A stretch of DNA of 43,228 bases from Myxococcota bacterium (GCA_028823175.1 JAPKBZ010000032.1:1-43228), one strand, 5' to 3'. Counted from the stretch's first letter, positions 7,786 through 16,377 are shown. Notes: generated from the letters alone by a model not told the origin. A program made the numbers and translations.

Positions 7786-8754
7786 CTAGCGTCGTTCAGC
7801 GGCCCGGATCAGATCGCGCAGCGCGATATTCACGGGCGTGGCCACGTCCAATGGGCGGCCGAGCTTGACGACCGCGCCGCAGAGGGCGTCGATCTCGGTC
7901 CTGCGGCCGGCTTCGAGATCTTGCAGCATCGAGGATTTGTGCCCCGCCGTTGGCGGCAAGAGGTCGCGGTAGAAGGTCGTCAGGTAGCTTTCGGCATCGG
8001 GCCAGTGGGTGGCGATGCCGGCGGCGGCGAGGACCTCGAAAATTTCCCGGGCAGTGGCCTCCATGATTTTCCGAGTGGAGTTCTCTTCGGCGAGCTTTCC
8101 GTAGGGAACCCGGGCGAGAGCGCCCAGGGGGTTGAGGAGGCAGTTGTAGAGGAGTTTGGCGGCTAGGTCGGCCCCGATTGTCTCACTGGTTTCACACGGG
8201 ATGCCTCCGTTCCGAATCGCCTGGCAAAGAGGCTCGAGGGTTCCATGGTCGGCCGGGTGGAGAAAGCCGACCTGGATGGATCGGGCGTGCACGGTGATTT
8301 CGACGGCGTGTTCCTCGTTCCGGCGAAAGCCGGTCAGGATGCTCGCGCAGGCCACCCTCTCGGGACTGAGGGCAGCGGCGAAGGCGTCGATATTGCCCCA
8401 CCCGTTCTGGCAGACCACCAATTGGGCGCTCTCGGAGAGCTTGGGCCAGACGGCAGCCAGGGCGGGTACGATGTCTTCGTTGGCGGTGCTCTTGGTACAG
8501 ACCAGGATCGAGTCGATGGTCAGGCTCCCGAGGTCGGCGATGGAGCGGCTGACGCCGAGCGCGCTTACAGGAACCCGCTGCTCGCCGAGAACCCCGGTTC
8601 GCCGGATGCCAAAGCGTTCGATCGCGTGGGGTGTGGGGCCCTCTCGGACCACGAAGTGAATCGAGCGACCCGCGGCGTGGAGACAGCTGCCGAGAGCGAG
8701 GCCGACGGCGCCTGCGCCGATGATCACAGTGGTCTTTTCGTTCTGTTCGGACAT
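7786..8754 (-). CDS. panE: 2-dehydropantoate 2-reductase (ketopantoate reductase)
   Basis: This 322-residue NADPH-dependent reductase of the PanE/ApbA family has an N-terminal Rossmann motif VIIGAGAVGLALGSCL. The catalytic helix KLLYNCLLNPLGAL holds the family Lys and Asn residues, and SSMLQDLEAGRRTEIDAL matches the conserved TSMLQD...TEID region. It reduces ketopantoate to pantoate in vitamin B5 and coenzyme A synthesis. It is a single gene between convergent and divergent neighbours. The ketopantoate reductase family has paralogues of unknown substrate, but the preserved TEID region supports a real PanE. CoA supply would fit the CoA-ester metabolism around it. Confidence 0.88.
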   Translation of the reverse strand: MSEQNEKTTVIIGAGAVGLALGSCLHAAGRSIHFVVREGPTPHAIERFGIRRTGVLGEQRVPVSALGVSRSIADLGSLTIDSILVCTKSTANEDIVPALAAVWPKLSESAQLVVCQNGWGNIDAFAAALSPERVACASILTGFRRNEEHAVEITVHARSIQVGFLHPADHGTLEPLCQAIRNGGIPCETSETIGADLAAKLLYNCLLNPLGALARVPYGKLAEENSTRKIMEATAREIFEVLAAAGIATHWPDAESYLTTFYRDLLPPTAGHKSSMLQDLEAGRRTEIDALCGAVVKLGRPLDVATPVNIALRDLIRAAERR

Positions 8755-8866
8755 GCCGGCGAGAGCCTAACGGCTCGCGGGGCGAATGCGACTGGCGGAT
8801 CCCCTCCTGACGACTAGTCTTAACGACGATTGCGAGTCAGTTCGATTCGCCGACCGGGGGGAGCTA

Positions 8867-10918
8867 TTGAACTTCCAGGGTAGGCCGCGCCTAGTTGCAG
8901 TCATTGGTGGGATGGGGATATTGCTCCTGAGTTGCGCCGGGTCGGGCCCTTCTCCGGGGTTGCTTCCCGATGTTCTGGCCCCGGGACATGGGATCGATCT
9001 GGACCTCTCCGAGATTCGCGAGGCGCGCGCCCTGGGTCGTGCCTCTCAGGCCATTGACGCCGGTGATTTGGAACGGGCCCAATGGGAGTTGAGCCTGGCG
9101 GGGACCGGCGTGGAGCTGGCCGGTTACCGGGCCCTTGAGCGTGCTCGCCTCTTCGCGGCGAGCGGGGAATTCGAGGCCGCGGCCACCGAGGCGGCGGGCT
9201 ATAGAGCGGCGGTCTCCGAGCCCGCCCTGATCGAGGCCCTGGCCGCGGTGGAGGGCGATTGTTTGATCGCTCTCGGCGAGCATGCCGGCGCTCAGGAGGC
9301 CTGGCGAGTCGCTTGGGAAAACAGTTCGGATCCAGGCCGCCGGAGGGATTTAGGTCTGGCCATCATCCAGTCGCTTCAGTACCAGGGCGACCTGGAAATC
9401 GGGGTAGAGCCCGAGGTGCACTGGGAGTCTGTCTTCCCCGAGCCGGAGCAGTCGGACGGGGCCGCTGCCGAGTCACCGGTGTTCCAAGCCGCGTTGGCCC
9501 GGGGCGACGCCCTGATGGCTTCCGGGCGCGGGGCCCGGGCGATCGACGCGTACCGGGAGGCCCTAGCGGGGGAACTCGAGGAGCAGGATGTCCGCCGTGC
9601 TCGGTTCCAACTGGGTCTGGCGCTCTTCCGGCTCCGCGCCTACGACGAAGCGCTTGCGGCTTTCGCCGCCCTCGAGGGGGATGCCGAGGCTCGCCTGTGG
9701 CACGCCCGGGCTCTGGCGCGAACCGGCCAGATCGATGCCTCGATCGCGGGCTTCGAGGAACTGGCTCAGGATGCGCCGCCCAGGCTCGCCAACCGGGCTC
9801 GCTACCTGGTGGCCACCCTGCTCGAGGACAAGGCGGAAACCGAGCGCGCGGTCGCTCACTACGAGGTGGTCGTCGCCGATGAGAATTCGCCGGACCAGGC
9901 TCGCCAGGCGCTCTGGAGGATCGGTTGGTTGGCCTGGCGAGCGGGCGATTATCCCGCAGCACGGATGCGCTTCGAAGAGTTGGTCGAGCGTGAGGCCGAC
10001 GTTCTGAGTGAGCTCAAACCGCGCTACTGGGCGGCACGCGCGGCCGTGGCCATGGGGCAGCGCGCGCTGGGACGGAGCGAGTTGGCCGCCCTCGCTCGGG
10101 ATTGGCCGCTCTCCTATTACGGTTGGCGCGCCCAGCAGAGACTTGGCCGGCCCCGGGTCTCGGCCAACACGGTGAGCACGGAAATTTTCTCGAGGCCCTC
10201 GAGCCCGGCCGACGAGGAGCGCATGCGGCGGGCACTGCTCTTGCTGGAGGCGGGCTATTTTGAGAGCGCTCGCTACCAGATCCAGCCGCTCCTCGAGCGT
10301 CCCTGTAGCCTGGTTGACTGTATCCGATTGGGTTCACTGCTCGCCGGCCTTGGCGATTATCACGGAGCTCAGCAACTCGTGGTACGGCGTTACTCGGGGC
10401 TCCTGGGCCAGGGGCTCTCGCCCGGCTACGAGGCGCTGTTCTGGCTTTCATGGCCACCCGCCTACGCAGATTCCGTTCGCGCGAGTCTGACCGAATCGGG
10501 CCAGATCGACTCGGCGCTGGTTTGGGCCATTATGCGCGAAGAGAGTGGTTTCCGACCCGGAGTGATGTCCTCGGCGGGTGCCATGGGTCTCCTGCAGTTG
10601 ATGCCCGAGACCGCCCGCCGAACGGCGGCCCGGGTCGGGGCCGAAAGCCTTGATGACAGCGAAGAGCTCTTTGTGCCGGGCACGAATATCGCGCTGGGGG
10701 CCGCCTATCTCGACTACTTGGCCGGCCGCTTCCCCAGCCAGACGTCGGCCATCATTGCGAGCTACAATGCGGGGCCCACAGCTGTGGCGGGTTGGCGTAC
10801 CGGTGCCGCGGCAAGCGTCGAGGACGACGTCTGGGTCGAGGATATCCCCTACGCGCAGACTCGGTCCTATGTTCGCCGAGTGCTGCGCAGCCTCCACGCC
10901 TACCGCAGTTTTTATTGA
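8867..10918 (+). CDS. Soluble lytic murein transglycosylase-like lipoprotein with TPR domain
   Basis: The protein has about 683 residues and cleaves peptidoglycan between MurNAc and GlcNAc. The N-terminus has basic residues, a hydrophobic stretch and a lipobox-like LLLSC, suggesting an anchored periplasmic lipoprotein. A long helical, Ala-rich TPR-like superhelix follows. The C-terminal SLT domain (about residues 545-665) has the catalytic Glu in MREESGF (near 558), AGAMGLLQLMPETA, NIALGAAYLDYL and IIASYNAGP. This is the Slt70 arrangement. I selected TTG at 8867 because GGGGGAG lies four bases upstream and it places the signal peptide at the N-terminus; the frame is open from 8786. It is divergent from panE. 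Confidence 0.9.
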   Translation: MNFQGRPRLVAVIGGMGILLLSCAGSGPSPGLLPDVLAPGHGIDLDLSEIREARALGRASQAIDAGDLERAQWELSLAGTGVELAGYRALERARLFAASGEFEAAATEAAGYRAAVSEPALIEALAAVEGDCLIALGEHAGAQEAWRVAWENSSDPGRRRDLGLAIIQSLQYQGDLEIGVEPEVHWESVFPEPEQSDGAAAESPVFQAALARGDALMASGRGARAIDAYREALAGELEEQDVRRARFQLGLALFRLRAYDEALAAFAALEGDAEARLWHARALARTGQIDASIAGFEELAQDAPPRLANRARYLVATLLEDKAETERAVAHYEVVVADENSPDQARQALWRIGWLAWRAGDYPAARMRFEELVEREADVLSELKPRYWAARAAVAMGQRALGRSELAALARDWPLSYYGWRAQQRLGRPRVSANTVSTEIFSRPSSPADEERMRRALLLLEAGYFESARYQIQPLLERPCSLVDCIRLGSLLAGLGDYHGAQQLVVRRYSGLLGQGLSPGYEALFWLSWPPAYADSVRASLTESGQIDSALVWAIMREESGFRPGVMSSAGAMGLLQLMPETARRTAARVGAESLDDSEELFVPGTNIALGAAYLDYLAGRFPSQTSAIIASYNAGPTAVAGWRTGAAASVEDDVWVEDIPYAQTRSYVRRVLRSLHAYRSFY

Positions 10919-10970
10919 TTCCGGCGGGCCTAAGTGCCAGGGGATCGCTCGAGGGGGCTGGTGTATGCTG

Positions 10971-10991
10971 AGCCATCTGGCCAGGATGGCT
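10971..10991. promoter_or_regulatory. Palindrome upstream of the racemase gene, operator-like
   Basis: AGCCATC (10971-10977) is inverted as GATGGCT (10985-10991). The middle TGGCCAG extends the symmetry with one extra G. A possible -10 (TATGCT, 10964-10969) lies directly ahead, but no good -35 is seen. It is 38 bases upstream of the racemase ATG, so it could be an operator or an mRNA hairpin. Confidence 0.35.
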
Positions 10992-11028
10992 GAGGTCAGG
11001 CCGCGACCAATCACAGGAGAGAAGCACG

Positions 11029-12171
11029 ATGGGACCGCTTGAAGGCGTCAGAATTCTCGAGGTTGCAGGCATCGGGCCGGGGCCCTTTGCTGGCATGATG
11101 TTGTCCGATATGGGGGCCGAAGTCATCCGTATCGACCGTGCCGATCGGGCGCGTGGTGGCGATCCCGACAATCCTCCCAAGGATATTCTGGCGCGCGGGC
11201 GCCGAAGTGTCGCGGTGGATCTCAAAAATCCCCAGGGCATCGAAACGGTTCTCCAGATGGTGGAGAAGGCGGACGTGATCATCGAGGGCTTCAGGCCGGG
11301 GGTTATGGAGAGGCTCGGACTCGGGCCGGATATCTGCTTGGCGCGAAATCCCGGTATCGTTTTCGGTCGCATGACTGGGTGGGGTCAGGATGGACCGCTC
11401 GCGAGCGCGGCAGGGCATGACATCAACTACATCGCCCTGACGGGAGCCCTCCACGCGATAGGGCGGCGAGACTCGGCGCCCGTTCCCCCCTTGAACCTGG
11501 TCGGCGATTTTGGTGGAGGGGGAATGCTGCTCGCCTACGGGGTGGTGTGCGGCCTGCTTGAAAAGTCGCGCTCGGGCAAAGGACAGGTCGTTGATGCCGC
11601 CATGGTCGACGGAGCCTCTTCGCTGATGGGCATGATCTACGCCATGAACGCCATGGGCGTTTGGAAGGATGCGCGGGGCGAGAACATGCTCGATACGGGC
11701 TCCCATTTCTACGACGTCTACGAGACCAAAGATGCAAAATATGTCTCGATCGGTTCCATCGAGCCGCAGTTCTACGCGCTGCTGCTCCAGAAGTTGGGCC
11801 TCGAGGGCGAAGAACTTCCGCCCCAGATGGACCGGGAGCAGTGGGCTGGCCTCAAGGTTCGTGTCGCCGAGATTTTCAAGACCCGAACCCGGGACGAATG
11901 GGACGGGGTCATGGAGGGAACCGATATTTGCTACGCGCCGGTTCTCAACCTGGCGGAGGCCCCGGAGCACCCGCACCTGAAGGCGCGGGGAACTTTCGTG
12001 GAGGCGGCCGGGGTTGTCCAGCCCGCCCCGGCTCCGCGCTTCAGCCGGACCGTTCCCGAACTCGGACGGGTCCCGTCCTTTGCGGGGCAGCATACGGATG
12101 AGGTTCTCGAGGACCTCGGCTTCGGTTCCGAGGCGATAGCCGCTTTACGGGAGAACAAGGCAATCGTTTGA
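11029..12171 (+). CDS. Alpha-methylacyl-CoA racemase-like family III CoA transferase
   Basis: This 380-residue CaiB/BaiF (family III) protein has the AMACR pattern: LEGVRILEVAGIGPGPFAGMM at the N-terminus, GHDINYIALTGAL and NLVGDFGGGGMLLAYGV. Its LDTGSHFYDVYETKD corresponds to the Glu region of mycobacterial MCR. The His of GHDINY and the Asp of VGDFGGGG match the two catalytic bases of AMACR, which epimerise (2R)/(2S)-methylacyl-CoA so that beta-oxidation can proceed. It is more likely a racemase than a true CoA transferase. AGGAGAG lies upstream of the ATG. The gene follows the transglycosylase by 110 bases that hold a palindrome. Together with the SCP-x thiolase at 24323, it hints at branched-chain lipid use. 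Confidence 0.92.
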   Translation: MGPLEGVRILEVAGIGPGPFAGMMLSDMGAEVIRIDRADRARGGDPDNPPKDILARGRRSVAVDLKNPQGIETVLQMVEKADVIIEGFRPGVMERLGLGPDICLARNPGIVFGRMTGWGQDGPLASAAGHDINYIALTGALHAIGRRDSAPVPPLNLVGDFGGGGMLLAYGVVCGLLEKSRSGKGQVVDAAMVDGASSLMGMIYAMNAMGVWKDARGENMLDTGSHFYDVYETKDAKYVSIGSIEPQFYALLLQKLGLEGEELPPQMDREQWAGLKVRVAEIFKTRTRDEWDGVMEGTDICYAPVLNLAEAPEHPHLKARGTFVEAAGVVQPAPAPRFSRTVPELGRVPSFAGQHTDEVLEDLGFGSEAIAALRENKAIV

Positions 12172-12211
12172 GCCGACTTCGCCGATTTTTAGGGCGAAAT
12201 TCAAAGTCGGC
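12172..12211 (+). terminator. Nested hairpin after the racemase gene
   Basis: GCCGACTT (12172-12179) pairs with AAGTCGGC (12204-12211), and the inner TTCGCC (12178-12183) pairs with GGCGAA (12193-12198). It begins at the stop codon of the racemase gene. No T-run follows, so it may be a structured 3' end rather than a simple intrinsic terminator. Confidence 0.4.
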
Positions 12212-12223
12212 AAGGGGTTTCAG

Positions 12224-12237
12224 GAGCGAGATCGCTC
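12224..12237. repeat. Short perfect palindrome
   Basis: GAGCGA-GA-TCGCTC forms six-base arms around two bases, in the leader region before the prohibitin-like gene. Confidence 0.4.
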
Positions 12238-12245
12238 GTGAAAAG

Positions 12246-12311
12246 TTACCCTGCGCCGCGATCAACAGCGTGACCAATAGCGTGACCAATAGCGCGATCA
12301 ATAGAGGGTAA
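12246..12311. repeat. Four 12-nt tandem repeats bracketed by an inverted repeat
   Basis: Units of 12 nt lie at 12256, 12268, 12280 and 12292. The middle two are identical (GCGTGACCAATA). The outer two share a variant core (GCGATCAAyA). The block is flanked by TTACCCT (12246-12252) and its exact reverse complement AGGGTAA (12305-12311). It ends 36 bases before the prohibitin-like start. The role is unknown: protein-binding array, mRNA structure or remnant of a small element. Confidence 0.6.
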
Positions 12312-12347
12312 GCCCAGAGTGAAACCCCCTTCAGTCAGGAGAATACC

Positions 12348-13229
12348 GTGAATCCGAAACTTACCGCTCTCTTCATTGCCGTCCTTGCAATCGTGATGTT
12401 TGGCCGCCAGTTTTTCCACCAGGTTCCGGTCGGCCATGTTGGCGTGGCCTCGTTCTTCGGGGAAGTCGAGGACCATGCCTATCCTGAAGGGCCCCACTTT
12501 CCGGTGAATCCCCTCCTCACCTGGCACGACATGGATGTTCGGGAGAAGTCCATCAAGTTGCCGGGCATCGAGGTCCCTACTCGAGATCAGCTGCTCACGA
12601 AGATCGATCTCAGTATCCAGTACCGGTTGAACGGGAAGATGGCGCCGATGATTTTTCGGGAAACGGGCGATGAAAACGAAGTCGTCGCGGTTCATATGAT
12701 CCCCAAGGTCCGTTCACTGCTCCGGCAAATGGGTACGAATATCGATCGTGCCGAGGACTTCTTTCAGGAGGAGACCCGCGACCTTCTGGCTTCAGGACTG
12801 CTAACCGGACTTTCTGCGTTCGTTGGACCGAAAGGGATCATCATCGATGAGGTTCTAGTTCGCGGCATCAACCTTCCCCCTGTGCTCGCCAAGGCGATCG
12901 AGCAAAAGAAGGAACGGGAGCAGGCCGGTGAGCGCGAGAAAGCCGAGCTCGAACGCTTTCGTACAGAGCAGTTGCAGCAAGTGGCCGCGGCCCAGGCGCA
13001 GCGCCAGGCCGCCGAGGAGAACGCCAAGACAGTGAGGATTCTCGCCGATGCCAAGGCCTACGAGATCGCGGCGATTAACAAGGCGGCGTCGAAAAACCCC
13101 GCCTATGTCCAATTGCAGGCTCTCGAGGCGTTGAAGAAGATCGCCGAGGACCCTTCGGCAAAGATCTACTTCATGGATGGCCAGAGCCGCCAACCGATAC
13201 CGCTGCTGCATATGGGGGATCAGCCCTAG
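12348..13229 (+). CDS. SPFH/prohibitin-family membrane protein
   Basis: This 293-residue protein has one N-terminal membrane segment (LTALFIAVLAIVMFGRQFF, residues 4-22), then an SPFH domain beginning VPVGHVGVASFFG with EGPHFPVNPLL and TKIDLSIQYRL. A long charged coiled coil (EQKKEREQAGEREKAELERF onward, about 185-235) follows. Prohibitin-type SPFH proteins oligomerise on membranes and regulate proteases or scaffold microdomains. No adjacent FtsH, HflK/C or NfeD partner is present, so the partner is unknown. The start is GTG at 12348 with AGGAG six to seven bases upstream. The leader contains several repeats and palindromes. It converges with the MATE gene. Confidence 0.88.
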   Translation: MNPKLTALFIAVLAIVMFGRQFFHQVPVGHVGVASFFGEVEDHAYPEGPHFPVNPLLTWHDMDVREKSIKLPGIEVPTRDQLLTKIDLSIQYRLNGKMAPMIFRETGDENEVVAVHMIPKVRSLLRQMGTNIDRAEDFFQEETRDLLASGLLTGLSAFVGPKGIIIDEVLVRGINLPPVLAKAIEQKKEREQAGEREKAELERFRTEQLQQVAAAQAQRQAAEENAKTVRILADAKAYEIAAINKAASKNPAYVQLQALEALKKIAEDPSAKIYFMDGQSRQPIPLLHMGDQP

Positions 13230-13262
13230 GCACTGGAAGCTCCTTGTCCCCCTTGACCAGCG

Positions 13263-13276
13263 CCTGATGAATCAGG
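13263..13276. terminator. Small palindrome between convergent genes
   Basis: CCTGAT-GA-ATCAGG overlaps the stop codon of the MATE gene, between it and the prohibitin-like gene. There is no T-tract, so terminator function is doubtful. Confidence 0.2.
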
Positions 13277-14702
13277 TCGGTCGGGGGGACCGGTTCCGTG
13301 CTCGGGTCCAGCGGCCAGTGGCCACCCATGCCCCGGTGAAGGTGGTGCCGACCAGGGCGCTGACAAACTGGGCGATAAAGAGGCCCTCGGGCCCCATGCC
13401 ACGGGTTTCAGCGAGGTAAATGCCAAGGGGAAGGGCGAGCAGGAGGGCATTCAGCACCGAGATCACCATGGGGACCATCATGTCCCCAGCGCCCTGCAAT
13501 GCGCGAAAGAAGACAAAAGAGAATGCAAGGGGGACCAGGGAAGCCGCTTGCCAGGTGAGCATCCTGCTTCCGATGGCGATGACCTCGGGATCCTGGGTAA
13601 AGATCCGGAGTAGGTTTTCCCTGAACACGTAGAGCACGACGGCAAGGCTCCACATGAGGGCGCAGACCACGGCCAAACCCACCCGGACGGCTTGCCAGGC
13701 GCGCTGAACGCTCCCTGAGCCCAGGGCCTGACCCACCAAGGTCGCGACGGCGCCCGCGAGGGGGAAGCAGATCATGGGTGCCAGCATGCCCATGCGGAGT
13801 CCGATGGAGTAGGCGGTCTGGGCCTTGCCGCCGAAGTCGCCCATCATGCGGATGAAGAAAACGGTGACAAGAAAGGTGCCGAGCATCTGGACTGCAGGCG
13901 GCCAGGCGAGCACGAGAACGCTCTTCATGACTGCTGGATCGGGCCGCAGATGATGCCTTCGAACGTGGACTCGGCTGCTCCCGCCGAAGAGGACACGGCT
14001 GATCAGTAGGATGGAGCCGACCTGGCCTACACCCATGCCGAGTGCGACTCCGCTGATTCCCAGTGCGGGCATTCCCAGATTGCCATAGATCAGGCACCAC
14101 TCCCCGAGGAGAGAGAGCAGGGTTTGAACCACCGCGATGAGGAATGGGGTCGCGGTGTCGCCGGCGCCATTTAGGATGGCGTTGAAGATGTTGACGAAGA
14201 TAAAGCCAAAATTGAGAAGCAGGACGAGTCGGACATAGGGGACGCCCACCGCCAGGACTTCGCTGGACACGTTCATGATCCCGAGAAGTTCCCTAGAAAA
14301 AGTGAGTCCCAGCAGAGCCAGAAAGCATGAGAGGATCAGCCCCATCAGGACCGTCTGACCCGCGACATGGTCGGCCTGATCCAATTTCTTCTCGCCAATG
14401 CTACGAGCGATAAGTCCCTGGGTTCCGAAGCTGGCACCCATGACGAGCATGAAGAAGAACTGCCTGAGGGATTGGTTGGTGACGACTACGGCGGTGACAG
14501 CCTGGTCGCCGAGGCCACTAATCAGCTTCAGGTCAATGAGTTGGAACAACACTCCGCCGAAGAGGCTCGTTGCCACAAGGGGCAGGGCCAGCACGACCAG
14601 GGATGTGAGCAAGCTTCCACGGGTATGATCGCGGTCCCGCCAACGAGCGAAAAAGCTCGTCGTTTTCGTCTCGGCGATCTTGGGGTTACGTTCTTCGGAC
14701 AA
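13272..14702 (-). CDS. MATE-family multidrug/Na+ exporter
   Basis: This 476-residue polytopic protein has about twelve membrane helices in two halves. MATE-type sequence is seen in LPLVATSLFGGVLFQLIDLKL, FGTQGLIARSIGEKK, IFNAILNGAGDTATPFL and, in the second half, ALQGAGDMMVPMVIS. The repeated GAGDT/GAGDM near the middle of each half reflects the internal duplication. MATE exporters use Na+ or H+ gradients to expel cationic drugs or secondary metabolites. The longest start is TTG at 14702, with GGAAG six bases before it. The gene follows the NUDIX hydrolase by 54 bases on the same strand, so they may be co-transcribed. Substrate is unknown. Confidence 0.92.
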   Translation of the reverse strand: MSEERNPKIAETKTTSFFARWRDRDHTRGSLLTSLVVLALPLVATSLFGGVLFQLIDLKLISGLGDQAVTAVVVTNQSLRQFFFMLVMGASFGTQGLIARSIGEKKLDQADHVAGQTVLMGLILSCFLALLGLTFSRELLGIMNVSSEVLAVGVPYVRLVLLLNFGFIFVNIFNAILNGAGDTATPFLIAVVQTLLSLLGEWCLIYGNLGMPALGISGVALGMGVGQVGSILLISRVLFGGSSRVHVRRHHLRPDPAVMKSVLVLAWPPAVQMLGTFLVTVFFIRMMGDFGGKAQTAYSIGLRMGMLAPMICFPLAGAVATLVGQALGSGSVQRAWQAVRVGLAVVCALMWSLAVVLYVFRENLLRIFTQDPEVIAIGSRMLTWQAASLVPLAFSFVFFRALQGAGDMMVPMVISVLNALLLALPLGIYLAETRGMGPEGLFIAQFVSALVGTTFTGAWVATGRWTRARNRSPRPT

Positions 14703-14756
14703 GAGAATCTTCCATGCGCGGTGGGTCTGTAAGGGTGTTCGGAGGGTAGCGGCCGA

Positions 14757-15395
14757 TCACTTCCAGGCGAAAACGGGTTGTTCGAAATGCGCGACCCGCG
14801 TCGTTTTTCCTCGAAGCCCGACTTCTCGAAATTGGTAGAGAAAGGCGGCTGTGGGCGCATGAATACTCTCGTTGAGGGGCGGGATGGGGACAGAGAGGAC
14901 GGGCCGATCGCTTTCCGGGATCTCCCGCAGTTGCGGGATTTCAGGGCTTTCGAGCAGTGTCAGGGGAATACGGTGAATTTCGTCGACTTCTGCGGGGTTT
15001 GGATTCAGTTCGACCTGCCCCTCTGCCCAAACGACGACGGGGGTGATGAGGAAGCCCGATCGGGTGGGGTAGTCGTCGAGGAGGCCGATGACTGAGTCGG
15101 ATGAGAGGGAAAGCCCCACCTCCTCCTCGGTTTCGCGCAGGGCCGCCTCGATGACGCTCTCGCCGGGATCGAGTCGGCCGCCGGGAAGAGCCCATTGGCC
15201 GGGATGCCGGCGCATTTGAGAGGGTCTTCGTGTCAGGACGAAGCAGGCTTCACCCTCGGCGTTGCCCACGAGAGCCAGGGTTACCGCGGCGGGAGTCAGC
15301 TCGGTTCCAGCCTCCGGAAGTCGTTCAAATCGGTCGAGGTTCGCTATGATGCTCTTGCGGCAGCGGTTGTCCATTAAAAATCGCGGAGGCGACAT
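14757..15395 (-). CDS. NUDIX hydrolase, CoA pyrophosphatase-like
   Basis: This is a 212-residue NUDIX protein. The box is GRLDPGESVIEAALRETEEE followed by VGL, with the REtxEE metal ligands intact. The preceding LTRRPSQMRRHPGQWALPGG closely follows the NudL/coenzyme A diphosphatase family pattern (hydrolysis of CoA to 3',5'-ADP and phosphopantetheine). Two in-frame ATGs are possible (15395 and 15374). The first lies inside the palindrome AGGCGA-CA-TCGCCT (15387-15400). It is divergent from the alpha/beta hydrolase and upstream of the MATE exporter. A housekeeping role in CoA turnover is likely but not proven. Confidence 0.87.
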   Translation of the reverse strand: MSPPRFLMDNRCRKSIIANLDRFERLPEAGTELTPAAVTLALVGNAEGEACFVLTRRPSQMRRHPGQWALPGGRLDPGESVIEAALRETEEEVGLSLSSDSVIGLLDDYPTRSGFLITPVVVWAEGQVELNPNPAEVDEIHRIPLTLLESPEIPQLREIPESDRPVLSVPIPPLNESIHAPTAAFLYQFREVGLRGKTTRVAHFEQPVFAWK

Positions 15396-15428
15396 CGCCT
15401 GAGCATAACGCGTCGGAGGCTCGCCCGG

Positions 15429-15450
15429 TTCCGGCCCTTTTTTACCGGAA
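15429..15450 (+). promoter_or_regulatory. Hairpin abutting the start codon of the alpha/beta hydrolase
   Basis: TTCCGG (15429-15434) and CCGGAA (15445-15450) are perfect arms around a T-rich ten-base loop. The right arm touches the GTG at 15451 and holds the only purine-rich sequence available for ribosome binding. Folding would hide it. Confidence 0.3.
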
Positions 15451-16377
15451 GTGTCTTCGATGGTCGTTGAGTCCGAGAGCCTTGTCCCCGATGACGTCGT
15501 TCGGAGGCGCCTGCCCCTGGAGGATCGGGGGGTCGAAATCGCAGTTCAGGATTGGGGAGGTGACGGACCCCTTGCTCTGCTCCTTCACGCGAACGGTTTC
15601 TGCGGCGCACTTTGGACTCCTGTCGCGGAGAGGTTACGGGCTCAATTCCGCGTCGTCACGATGGACACCCGAGGTCAGGGGGATTCGTCCCAGCCGGCCG
15701 CGGGCCTGGTCGCCGAGGCCTTCGATTGGGCAGTGATGGCGGGCGATGCGGTTGCTGTGGCCGAAACGCTGCTCAAGGAGAGCGGAGATCGACAGGTCGG
15801 CCTGGGCCTGGGGCATTCGTTCGGCGGCAGCCTCACCCTTTTTGCAGAAGCTTCCCGGCCCGGTCTCTATCGGCGGATCGTCCTCGTGGATCCCGTGGTT
15901 CCGCCCACCTCTAAAATGCTCGAGACCCTCGAGTGGGGAGCACGCCCCCCCGCGCCGATGGCGGAGGGCGCCCGCCGTCGCCGAAGCCATTGGCCCAGTC
16001 GTGAAGAGGCTCGGGCCCAACTCGAGGGCAAGGCGCTTTTCGCCCGCTGGACTCCTCGGGCACTGGCGATCTACCTAGCCGAGGGCCTGCGTGATCGTCC
16101 GGATGGCGGCGTCGAATTGAAGTGTGACAAGGAAGTCGAGGCCCTGGTTTTCGAGGCTGCCGGGTCCGTGGATCTCTTTGAGCAAGCCTCCCGGGTCGAT
16201 CCGCCGTCGCTCTTCCTCTGGGCGCAACAGGGCAATTTTCCCCGGGTCTTCTACGAGGAACTCTGTAGAAAGATGGCCAAGGCCGAGATTGTCGACGCCG
16301 ATGCGGGCCACTTGATCCCCATGGAGCGCCCCGACTGGGTCGCCGACCGCGCCCTCGAGTTCTGCTCCCGGGGTTGA
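15451..16377 (+). CDS. Alpha/beta hydrolase
   Basis: This 308-residue serine hydrolase-like protein has LALLLHANGFCGALWTPVAE (oxyanion region), DTRGQGDS, the nucleophile elbow GLGHSFGGS with Ser123, and a C-terminal DAGHLIPMERPDWV that supplies His. This is a complete catalytic triad framework of the esterase/lactonase/haloperoxidase-like superfamily. No cap feature lets me name a substrate. The start could be GTG 15451 or the in-frame ATG at 15460, three codons later. It sits directly upstream of sucA on the same strand, with 107 bases between its stop and the chosen sucA start, and is divergent from the NUDIX gene. Function beyond the superfamily is not determined. Confidence 0.85.
   Translation: MSSMVVESESLVPDDVVRRRLPLEDRGVEIAVQDWGGDGPLALLLHANGFCGALWTPVAERLRAQFRVVTMDTRGQGDSSQPAAGLVAEAFDWAVMAGDAVAVAETLLKESGDRQVGLGLGHSFGGSLTLFAEASRPGLYRRIVLVDPVVPPTSKMLETLEWGARPPAPMAEGARRRRSHWPSREEARAQLEGKALFARWTPRALAIYLAEGLRDRPDGGVELKCDKEVEALVFEAAGSVDLFEQASRVDPPSLFLWAQQGNFPRVFYEELCRKMAKAEIVDADAGHLIPMERPDWVADRALEFCSRG

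Noticed and set aside
11011..12093. 360-codon minus-strand frame opposite the racemase gene
   Set aside because: The AMACR motifs on the plus strand explain the region fully.
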